In this document: one piece after another, positions 1-6,431 of the stretch
Position numbering within the stretch: position 1 is the first letter of the stretch
Layout of the letters: every line of letters begins with the position of its first letter
Notes under the pieces: generated by a model
Told to the model about the DNA's origin: nothing
The model's database searches: none
Seen by the model: the letters and a program-made list of their open reading frames with translations, nothing else
Program-made: the position numbers and the translations under genes
Origin: Candidatus Sulfotelmatobacter sp.
Lineage (GTDB): Bacteria; Acidobacteriota; Terriglobia; Terriglobales; SbA1
NCBI GenBank assembly: GCA_030151135.1
Contig: JASLEQ010000816.1
Span: 1 to 8,760, forward strand
DNA: 8,760 nucleotides
Direction: 5' to 3'

Positions 1-1157
1 TTGCCGTTTTCTCCCACTTGCGCTGGAATTTCGTCTTTCAACGCCCGCAACACCTGCTGAGTCGTTGTGCCCGGAACAATCGAGTCTTCTACTGGGAAGA
101 GCCAGTATTTGGGGCGGCCGCGGCATTCCTCGAGCTGCGAGATGTTAGCCAGAACTTGAAGGTCGCTGTGCCGCATTTGCCCTCGGATCTCAGTCCGCAA
201 GAGGCGAACAGGGTACAGACTTTCATTCTTCGAGAGTTCATCGTGAGGCACGGAATCAGCGATCCCGTCCTGTGGTACTACACCCCGATGGCGCTGCGTT
301 TCACGCAGGATATTCCGGCGAGGGCAATTGTTTACGACTGCATGGACGAACTTTCAGCATTCCGAGGGGCTCCAGACGGATTGAAAGCGGCCGAGGCGGA
401 TCTTTTCGCGCGCGCAGACCTGGTTTTCACTGGAGGAAAAACTCTTTTTGAAAGCAAGCGCCGATGTCATCCCTCAGTTCATTGCTTTCCGAGCAGCATT
501 GATCGCGAATTCTTTGCTACCGCCCGCAAGATACACGCCGAAATGGACGATCAGGCTCAAATACCACACCCGCGGCTTGGCTACGCTGGAGTAATCGACG
601 AACGTATGGATCTCTCCCTCCTTGCGGCACTAGCTGACGGTCGTCCCGAGTGGCATTTCGTATTGCTCGGCCCCGTGGCAAAGATCTCCCCCTCAGATCT
701 GCCGCAAAGACCGAACATCCACTATCTCGGTCAAAAAGATTATCGCCTTCTCCCCGCGTATTTCGCGGGGTGGGATGTCGGGCTGCTGCCGTTTGCGCTA
801 AACGAGTCGACTCGCTATATCAGTCCGACGAAGACGCCCGAATATCTTGCGGCGGGCCTGCCTGCAATTTCCACTCCCATTACCGACGTCGTAGACCCCT
901 ATGGTGTTCGGGGCTTGGTGCACATCGCGGATAACGCGCAGGAATTTCTGATGGCAGCTGAGCAGGCCATTCCAATCCGCAATTGCGCCACACGTCTGTC
1001 TGAAGTCGATCGATATCTTAGCGACATGTCATGGGAGTCGACCTGGAAACAGATGAGTCATCTTATCTACGACGTCGTGTACCCAGTTGGGAGAACTGGA
1101 AGAGATCGAGCGGTTGTAACTGCAGGGGACGGGAGCGTCGAGTGTTCGACTACCTAG
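1..1157 (+). CDS. GT4-type glycosyltransferase, 5'-truncated by window edge
   Basis: Probable cytoplasmic or membrane-associated glycosyltransferase that adds a sugar from a nucleotide donor to a growing surface glycan. The reading frame is open to the left edge: codons from position 3 read AVFSHLRWNFVFQRPQHLLSR, a conserved N-terminal block of this family, so the TTG at 18 is an internal Leu and the true start lies upstream. About 384 residues are visible, close to full length. Other family-like blocks are VYDCMDELSAF (330-362) and, in the C-terminal GT-B half, SPTKTPEYLAAGLPAISTP (822-878), the GT4 donor-binding region with a glutamate in the usual place. No signal peptide or membrane segment is visible. 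The 3' end overlaps glf by 16 bp, so the two are probably one operon, and a role in a galactofuranose-containing glycan is likely. Donor and acceptor cannot be read from the sequence. Family call sure, exact function unknown. Confidence 0.88.
   Translation, partial: AVFSHLRWNFVFQRPQHLLSRCARNNRVFYWEEPVFGAAAAFLELRDVSQNLKVAVPHLPSDLSPQEANRVQTFILREFIVRHGISDPVLWYYTPMALRFTQDIPARAIVYDCMDELSAFRGAPDGLKAAEADLFARADLVFTGGKTLFESKRRCHPSVHCFPSSIDREFFATARKIHAEMDDQAQIPHPRLGYAGVIDERMDLSLLAALADGRPEWHFVLLGPVAKISPSDLPQRPNIHYLGQKDYRLLPAYFAGWDVGLLPFALNESTRYISPTKTPEYLAAGLPAISTPITDVVDPYGVRGLVHIADNAQEFLMAAEQAIPIRNCATRLSEVDRYLSDMSWESTWKQMSHLIYDVVYPVGRTGRDRAVVTAGDGSVECSTT
1131..1135 (+). promoter_or_regulatory. Ribosome binding site deciding the glf start
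   Basis: GGGAG lies 6 nt before the GTG at 1142. It sits inside the end of the upstream glycosyltransferase gene and supports the GTG start over the in-frame ATG at 1031, which would add 37 residues with no counterpart in the family. Confidence 0.6.
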
Positions 1158-2365
1158 TTGTTGGGGCGGGGTTTGCAGGAAGCGTAATTGCGGAGCGGCT
1201 CGCTCGGGTGGCCGGAAAGTCTGTTCTTCTGGTGGATCGCCGTGCGCACATCGGAGGCAACGCCTTCGACCACTACAACGAGCATGGAATCCTGGTGCAT
1301 CGTTACGGCCCGCACATTTTTCACACCAACAGCCGGGAGGTGTTCGAATACCTGTCGCAGTTCACAGAATGGCGTCCGTACGAGCATCATGTGCTCGCCA
1401 GCGTAGACGGGCAGCTGCTGCCAATGCCCATCAATCTGGATACTCTCAATCGCCTCTACGGGCTTAATATGAACTCCTTTGAGGCCGCGAAGTTTCTCGA
1501 GTCTGTCGCCGAACCAAGGCTTTCCGTCAAGACCTCGGAAGACGTCGTGGTGAGCAAAATTGGCAGAGAACTCTACGAGAAGTTCTTTCGAAACTACACC
1601 CGTAAACAGTGGAACATGGATCCCTCCGAGCTCGACGCAGCCGTCACGGCGCGAGTACCAGTCCGGACCAATCGGGATAGCCGTTACTTCACCGATACAT
1701 ATCAGGCTATGCCCCTGCACGGATACACGCGCCTGTTCGAAAACATGCTTGATCATCCGCGGATCAAGATTCTTCTGAATGCGGATTTTCGAGAGATCCA
1801 GCAGGAAATTCCGTTTGGCAAGCTGATCTATACCGGCCCGATCGATGAATACTTCGATTATTGCTACGGGAAGCTGCCTTACCGTTCACTGAAATTCAAG
1901 CATGAAACCATTCACCAACAAGTGTTCCAACCCGAAGCGGTGGTGAATTACCCCAATGAGCACCCGTACACACGCATCACCGAATTTAAATATCTCACTG
2001 GGCAGGAGCATCTGAAGACGAGCATCGTTTATGAGTATCCACAGGCGGAGGGCGACCCCTATTATCCAATCCCGCGTCCTGAGAATGATGTCATTTACAA
2101 GAAATACAAGGCTCTGGCCGAAGAGACCACTGGCGTTCACTTTGTGGGCCGGCTAGCGACCTACAAGTACTACAACATGGACCAGGTTACCGCCCAGGCG
2201 TTAACTCTGTTCAAGCGATTGAAAGCCGAATCGCAGCTCGACACGAAAAAGAAGAGATCAATCCTTCAGGTCACGGTAGAGCATACTTCTCTCATGTCAG
2301 TCGACCGTTCCTCGCCCACGCTGCCGGATCCCGTTACGAGCGATGCACAAGGAGACGCCGCATAG
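1142..2365 (+). CDS. glf: UDP-galactopyranose mutase
   Basis: FAD-dependent enzyme that interconverts UDP-galactopyranose and UDP-galactofuranose in the cytoplasm, supplying Galf for surface polysaccharides. I place the start at GTG 1142: it has a Shine-Dalgarno sequence and puts the dinucleotide-binding motif GAGFAG at residues 8-13, right at the N-terminus as in the family. Other family blocks are IGGNAFDHYNEHGI (37-50), YGPHIFHTN (55-63), FRNYTRKQWNMDPSEL (149-164), VPVRTNRDSRYFTD (172-185), PLHGYTRLFENML (191-203), YRSLKF (247-252), IVYEYP (295-300) and GRLATYKYYNMDQ (336-348), including the Arg and Asp residues expected at the active site. At 407 residues it is longer than the usual 365-390; the excess is a hydrophilic tail from about residue 364. 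It overlaps the glycosyltransferase gene by 16 bp in another frame, suggesting translational coupling. The next gene is convergent, 9 bp away. Confidence 0.95.
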   Translation: MFDYLVVGAGFAGSVIAERLARVAGKSVLLVDRRAHIGGNAFDHYNEHGILVHRYGPHIFHTNSREVFEYLSQFTEWRPYEHHVLASVDGQLLPMPINLDTLNRLYGLNMNSFEAAKFLESVAEPRLSVKTSEDVVVSKIGRELYEKFFRNYTRKQWNMDPSELDAAVTARVPVRTNRDSRYFTDTYQAMPLHGYTRLFENMLDHPRIKILLNADFREIQQEIPFGKLIYTGPIDEYFDYCYGKLPYRSLKFKHETIHQQVFQPEAVVNYPNEHPYTRITEFKYLTGQEHLKTSIVYEYPQAEGDPYYPIPRPENDVIYKKYKALAEETTGVHFVGRLATYKYYNMDQVTAQALTLFKRLKAESQLDTKKKRSILQVTVEHTSLMSVDRSSPTLPDPVTSDAQGDAA

Positions 2366-2373
2366 CGGAACTT

Positions 2374-2394
2374 CTCAGGCTGCCAAAGCTTGAG
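2374..2394. other. Inverted repeat at convergent gene junction
   Basis: CTCAGGCT and AGCTTGAG can form an 8-bp stem (one G-T pair) with a 5-nt loop, just past the glf stop and over the last codons of the convergent fusion gene. There is no T-run on either strand, so an intrinsic terminator is doubtful. It may be chance. Confidence 0.25.
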
Positions 2395-4612
2395 TGGTTC
2401 GGTCGAGTCGCGCTTCGGGGATTCCGCAATCCCGGATAAACCGGCGTACCGCATACTCTAGAGTAGGCAAGAGAACCGCCCGCTCGCTGGCGAGAGCAAA
2501 GTTTGCTGGAACTCTGCCGTACAGACCCACCTCCGCCGACTCGCACGATCGCAAGTTGTGCGTCGAAAATCCTCCGATATTCGCCACCATGATGGCCACA
2601 TCCGCCCAGCTCACTTCTGCCGGATGTGCAATATGCCAGACGCCGCGTTCGCCATCGATCAACAGATCCAGGCAGGCGTCCACCAGGTCGGGAATATATG
2701 TCGGTGACATGATACGGTCATTAGCGGCGAGCAGTAGTTCTCCCGTGCTAAGAGCGCGCACAGCATGTGCGACGAAACTGGATTGATCCCACGGTCCGAA
2801 CAGCGGTCCATGGCGCACAATCAGCGCAGCCGGCATCTCGGATTGCACGATGCCTTCAATCTCTGCTTCCCTAAGTCCGTCCGCGCTACAAGGTGCAACC
2901 GCATCGGATTCCAGGTAGCCACTTCCTTTTTGTCCATCAAAGACGATGTCGGAAGAAAGCGTCAACAGTTGAACCTTTCGGCGCCGGCATTCGCGAGCCA
3001 GGAGTTCGGCGAAGGGAATACTCTCTCCACGGTCGATTGGCGTGTCAAACTCCGCATCATCGGCTCGCGCCGAGCAACCAGTATCAATTACCGCCCACGG
3101 CTTTAGTTCCGCAAAAGCACGTTGAATCCATCGCGGATTCGCAGCAACCAGCGCCGGCGCCAAAGTGCGGTACGGAATGCCGCGTAGCTCACACAGACGG
3201 GCGAATGCGCTCCGCAAAGCATCTTTTGCACCCGTGATCAGAACCGGCATCACGTCCGGATACTCGTCGTTGATGCATTCACGACGCGCTGGATATGCTT
3301 CTCCCCGATTATCCACTGCGATCCCATACTCGAACCGTCGCGGGCGGTGCCACCATCCGGGCACATTGAGCAATGATGTCGATGGCTCCCTGCCTGCCGC
3401 GAGTTTATGCACGACATTTGCGAGAGCCGTCGGCCTGGGAGGCGAAGAGCGAATATCGTAGACGCCGGGCTCATAATGATCATTCTTCTGAGTGACCAGG
3501 CTATTCCAGTCGAATGAGCCCAACAGCGCCCATGCCGTGATGGCAACTACCTCGGCTCCGCGCAGGCGCGCTTTCTCGGCGGCCCTCCATACCTCCGCGA
3601 ACCATCGCAATTGTTCCTCTCGCGTGCAACCGTTGTGGCATTCAGTAACAGCAATAGGACGCTTATATCGTTCCCAGCACTCGAGCAGAAGAGCCTCTGG
3701 CCCCGAGATACCGTCTCGCAAAACTCTTGCGGCTGGCACATCTGCATACCGATGTCTGCTATTTCCGCCGTGCGTCTCGGCTGGATACCGTTCGAGGTGC
3801 TCGTCCAGATAGCGCTCGCCGCTTAAATAGTGGTTCACCCCAATTATGTCCGGCGGACAGGGATGTTCCAGGAACCAATTGAGTTCGGATTCCTTGATCC
3901 CCGCGAAACGAAAATGCTGCCACATGCGATGCTCGCGATTCACGCGTCCACAAAGAAGGTCGAAGGTTGACCAACGTCGTTCATTCTCGAATTCCGCTTG
4001 ATACGCCAATGCCGGAGTGCTATGCATCTTGCCGAGATCCTCGGTCTGGATCAATCGGGCGGAAGGATTGATTTGCCGGATGGCTTCCATCGACATCACA
4101 ATCGCCCGACACTCATTCAACAGAGCACGCGCAAAGGAATATTCGTCACTGTGGTGCGGGTACCAGTGCCCGTACAGTGCGGAAAAGCGCGCTGTCGTCA
4201 GCGGTTCGTTCAGCGGCGTGTAATCGCGAACATCCGGGAAACGGACGGCAACCTCGTGTGCATATCGGGCCAACTTAGCTGGAAAATCTGGATCGAGCAG
4301 GTGTGTCGACCGCGGTCCGCTGCCATGATGCACCAATCCGACAATAGGTCGTATGCCGAGCGCTGTCAGCTCTCGCAGTGCCGCGGATGCCCACTCCCAT
4401 CGGTCCGTTTCCGAAGAGTGGGATGGTTCGCATTCCCATAGAATTGGTTGCCGCAATGCCCTGATGCCCAATGCCGCGAATCGTTCGAAATCGGAGATGC
4501 GCGCTACATGGCCTGTACGCCGGATTTGTTCAAAATATTCGCCGTGCACTCGATTGACAGTGCACTCCACGCCTCCCCACAACTCAAGCTTGGTCCGATC
4601 TTTAAATTCCAT
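2375..4612 (-). CDS. Fusion: family 1 glycoside hydrolase-like + RmlD-like domain
   Basis: A 745-residue, probably cytoplasmic protein with two enzyme-like halves and no signal peptide. Residues 9 to about 410 resemble GH1 (beta-glucosidase type) barrels: the acid/base motif TPLNEP (E136), a nucleophile-like VTECHNG (E324), a HWDLP-like VHHGSGP (94-100), and WALLGSFDW (361-369) in the place of the usual DNFEW region. Residues 456 to about 735 resemble dTDP-4-dehydrorhamnose reductase (RmlD, extended SDR fold): LITGA at the start, SSDIVFDG (553-560), ESD (568-570), VRHGPLFGP (599-607) and SPTYIPDLVDACLDLL (636-651). However, the nucleotide loop reads GAKDALR instead of GxxGxxG, and the YxxxK pair is replaced by D578 and E582. 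The hydrolase half looks potentially active; the reductase half probably is not. The ATG start fits domain onset and has GGAA 6 nt upstream. I recall similar GH1-RmlD proteins near glf in other bacteria, function unproven. It converges on glf, so it has its own transcript or reads through from the efflux operon. Confidence 0.85.
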   Translation of the reverse strand: MEFKDRTKLELWGGVECTVNRVHGEYFEQIRRTGHVARISDFERFAALGIRALRQPILWECEPSHSSETDRWEWASAALRELTALGIRPIVGLVHHGSGPRSTHLLDPDFPAKLARYAHEVAVRFPDVRDYTPLNEPLTTARFSALYGHWYPHHSDEYSFARALLNECRAIVMSMEAIRQINPSARLIQTEDLGKMHSTPALAYQAEFENERRWSTFDLLCGRVNREHRMWQHFRFAGIKESELNWFLEHPCPPDIIGVNHYLSGERYLDEHLERYPAETHGGNSRHRYADVPAARVLRDGISGPEALLLECWERYKRPIAVTECHNGCTREEQLRWFAEVWRAAEKARLRGAEVVAITAWALLGSFDWNSLVTQKNDHYEPGVYDIRSSPPRPTALANVVHKLAAGREPSTSLLNVPGWWHRPRRFEYGIAVDNRGEAYPARRECINDEYPDVMPVLITGAKDALRSAFARLCELRGIPYRTLAPALVAANPRWIQRAFAELKPWAVIDTGCSARADDAEFDTPIDRGESIPFAELLARECRRRKVQLLTLSSDIVFDGQKGSGYLESDAVAPCSADGLREAEIEGIVQSEMPAALIVRHGPLFGPWDQSSFVAHAVRALSTGELLLAANDRIMSPTYIPDLVDACLDLLIDGERGVWHIAHPAEVSWADVAIMVANIGGFSTHNLRSCESAEVGLYGRVPANFALASERAVLLPTLEYAVRRFIRDCGIPEARLDRTTQALAA

Positions 4613-4832
4613 TCACGATTCCGGCAATAAGATGGCTGTTTCAGGCAAGTCCCCGGATTCAGCGATGGTTGGATGCCTTCTCGCTGCTCCGGAGTGGATA
4701 TCATTCAGGCAATTCCATCAGCGACGAAATCTTCTAAGGTTTTGTACGCATAGAAATGTGCAGGATTTCACCGAGTTATTCGAATCTTTGCGACCATCCG
4801 CTGATCTCCACCAAGGCACGCACGCTGAGATC
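4613..4832. other. Intergenic region upstream of the GH1-RmlD fusion gene
   Basis: This 220-bp gap separates the end of the outer-membrane lipoprotein gene from the start of the fusion gene, both on the - strand. It should hold any promoter for the fusion gene. I found no -10/-35 pair good enough to call and no hairpin followed by a T-run. It contains an imperfect direct repeat and an inverted repeat, listed separately. The open + strand frame across it is antisense to the fusion gene and does not look like a protein. Confidence 0.6.
4640..4724. repeat. Imperfect direct repeat, two copies
   Basis: Copy 1 (4640-4665) and copy 2 (4704-4724) each contain TTCAGGCAA followed by (T/A)TCAGCGA; the internal gap is 9 nt in copy 1 and 4 nt in copy 2. 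The TTCAGGCAA starts are 64 bp apart. They lie 28-112 bp upstream of the fusion gene start, where an operator could sit. No known regulator site is recognised. Confidence 0.35.
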
Positions 4833-4835
4833 TCA
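4803..4835. repeat. Inverted repeat and palindrome at the end of the lipoprotein gene
   Basis: GATCTC (4803-4808) and GAGATC (4827-4832) form a perfect 6-bp inverted repeat with an 18-nt loop. Overlapping it, TGAGATCTCA (4826-4835) is a perfect 10-bp palindrome that includes the - strand TGA stop of the lipoprotein gene. No T-run follows on the - strand, so it is not a standard intrinsic terminator; it could shield the mRNA 3' end or be chance. Confidence 0.3.
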
Positions 4836-6413
4836 CTTTTGCAGGGTCGTCTGGGTTTGGGGAGGTTTGCCACTTAGGGCGGCAGGACTCGGCAACTGCG
4901 ATTGATCCCAGCCCCCACCCAGGGCTTCGATCAAAGCAACGGCCGATGTCATCTGCTGGATCTGGATGGTAGCGAGCGTCTGCTGATCGTTCAGAAATGT
5001 GGTTTGAGCAGAGACGACGTCAATGTACGGATCGATTCCTGTCTGGTAGCGACCCATCTCGAGTTGCAACGCCTCCTGCGCGTGCTGGACAGCCGACTGC
5101 TGGCGCTGGATCTGCTGCGAATAAATGCGAACTGCTGCCAGATAATCCTCGACCTGCTCGAACGCAGTGAGCACCGTTTGCCGGTAGGCGGCTACGTCCG
5201 CGTTGTAAACGGCGACATACTGGTTTAATTCCGCGCGGTACAATCCTCCGTTAAAAATTGTTTGCGAGATAGAAGGTCCAATCGACCAGAACCGGCTCGG
5301 CCACGTAAACCAGTTCCTGAAGGTTGAGCTTTCAATTCCTCCGGTTGCGGAAAGAGTAACGCTTGGGAAGAAGGCTCCATATCCGATTCCTATCGTTGCA
5401 TTCGCTTCTGCCAACGTGCGTTCTGCCGCCGCCACATCCGGGCGCCGCTGCAGCAGTTCCGAAGGCACGCCCACCGGAATCGGCGGAGGCGACGTCAATT
5501 CAGGTCGCACCGGAATCGAAAAATCGGTCGCCACCTTGCCCACAAGCATCGCAATGGCGTGTTCATACTGCGCACGGGCGATTTTTAGATTGATCTGCGT
5601 CGATTGTGCTGCTTCCAGGGTGGATTGCGCTTCCACCACCGGAATGTAGTCACCAATCCCAGTCTCGTAAGCGGCTTTGGTCACATCAAAGGCTTGCTGA
5701 TCCGCTTTTACCGTCTCCTCCAGAATGTTGTCGAGTGCGTCCTGGCCTCGAACTTCGAAATAGTATTCCGCAAGGCTGGCCTGCTCCGTGAGCCTTTCGT
5801 TCTCCAGATCGGCCGCACTGACTTGTGCTGCAAACTGCGCCTCCCGTACCTGATTCCGAATTTTTCCCCAGAAATCTGGAACCCACGAAACATTGACAGG
5901 GAATGACCAGATCGTACTCTGCTGGCCGGAATTTGTAGCCTGTCCGGTCGTAGTCGTAGTTCCGTTTCCATTCGACGATGATGTCCCGTTCGTGTTGTAA
6001 GTATTGGTCAAATTGCCTGACGCCTTGGAGCGCTGATAGGACGGGCTCGTTGTCACCGTCGGCCAATATTGCGCGTGCGCTTCACGAATTACCGCCCGCG
6101 CTTCCATGAGGTTCTCGAAATACTCTTTAATGTTTTGGTTGTTGATGTTCAATTGCTCTTCCAGGGCGTTCAAGTCGGAATCGTTGAATATCTCCCACCA
6201 TTTGCCGCGCAGTGCCCCTTCCTGCGGGTTGGCGACCTTCCATCCCTCAGCATCCTGAAAATTGGCGGGTGACTCTTTATAGCTGGGAGCAACAGGGGTG
6301 GGAGCGGCTGGCCGATGATACTTTGGTCCCATCACGCATCCGCACATGCAAAGGCAAGCCAGGCATCCAGCCGCTGCACCCGTGATCTTCCAATTCTTGA
6401 GGCTCAACTTCAT
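4833..6413 (-). CDS. NodT-family TolC-like outer-membrane efflux lipoprotein
   Basis: Outer-membrane channel of a tripartite efflux pump, expected to trimerise into a barrel plus periplasmic helical tunnel and dock to the RND pump through a membrane-fusion protein. I choose ATG 6413 (526 residues) because AAGGA (6421-6425) lies 7 nt upstream; a TTG two codons earlier has no such spacing. Residues 1-25 are a lipoprotein signal ending in MCGC, with C26 (6336-6338) the likely lipidated residue, followed by VMGPKYHRP, the typical NodT/OprM start. Two outer-membrane efflux repeats follow: about 75-295, and 318-500 with LLQRRPDVAAAERTLAEANA (321-340) and AFFPSVTLSATGGI (347-360). The C-terminal block EALGGGW (496-502) is typical. 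Odd points are five cysteines in the signal peptide and a 33-residue N/T/S/G-rich insert at 134-166. It starts 18 nt after the RND gene and is surely co-transcribed with it. Confidence 0.93.
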   Translation of the reverse strand: MKLSLKNWKITGAAAGCLACLCMCGCVMGPKYHRPAAPTPVAPSYKESPANFQDAEGWKVANPQEGALRGKWWEIFNDSDLNALEEQLNINNQNIKEYFENLMEARAVIREAHAQYWPTVTTSPSYQRSKASGNLTNTYNTNGTSSSNGNGTTTTTGQATNSGQQSTIWSFPVNVSWVPDFWGKIRNQVREAQFAAQVSAADLENERLTEQASLAEYYFEVRGQDALDNILEETVKADQQAFDVTKAAYETGIGDYIPVVEAQSTLEAAQSTQINLKIARAQYEHAIAMLVGKVATDFSIPVRPELTSPPPIPVGVPSELLQRRPDVAAAERTLAEANATIGIGYGAFFPSVTLSATGGIESSTFRNWFTWPSRFWSIGPSISQTIFNGGLYRAELNQYVAVYNADVAAYRQTVLTAFEQVEDYLAAVRIYSQQIQRQQSAVQHAQEALQLEMGRYQTGIDPYIDVVSAQTTFLNDQQTLATIQIQQMTSAVALIEALGGGWDQSQLPSPAALSGKPPQTQTTLQK

Positions 6414-6420
6414 ATGCAAA

Positions 6421-6425
6421 TCCTT
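6421..6425 (-). promoter_or_regulatory. Ribosome binding site deciding the lipoprotein start
   Basis: AAGGA on the - strand, 7 nt before ATG 6413, lies in the short gap after the RND stop codon (6432-6434). It selects the ATG over the TTG at 6419, which would be only 1 nt away. Confidence 0.65.
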
Positions 6426-6431
6426 GGTGTC

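Noticed and set aside
18..20. TTG as start of the glycosyltransferase
   Set aside because: Codons upstream to the window edge continue the conserved block (FSH before LRW), so this is an internal Leu.
1031..1141. Upstream ATG start for glf adding 37 residues
   Set aside because: The extra residues lie inside the glycosyltransferase gene, do not resemble Glf N-termini, and the GTG at 1142 has a well-spaced ribosome binding site.
1154..1756. 200-residue open frame on the - strand opposite glf
   Set aside because: It lies wholly inside a clearly recognised gene on the other strand, resembles no family I know, and has no plausible ribosome binding site; a shadow of glf codon use.
2358..2368. 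CCGC-ATA-GCGG hairpin at the glf stop as a terminator
   Set aside because: Only a 4-bp stem, 3-nt loop and no T-run.
2375..4612. Possible frameshift or assembly join making the fusion artificial
   Set aside because: The frame is continuous, both halves sit in register with a linker of about 45 residues (410-455) without repeats or ambiguous runs, and similar fusions are recalled from other bacteria.
4753..4769. GAAAT/ATTTC inverted repeat in the intergenic region
   Set aside because: Five A/T-rich base pairs with a 7-nt loop, no T-run; expected by chance.
4353..4877. 174-residue + strand open frame spanning the intergenic region
   Set aside because: Most of it is antisense to the N-terminus of the fusion gene and its end is antisense to the lipoprotein gene; composition (Arg/Ser/His-rich) is that of a shadow frame.
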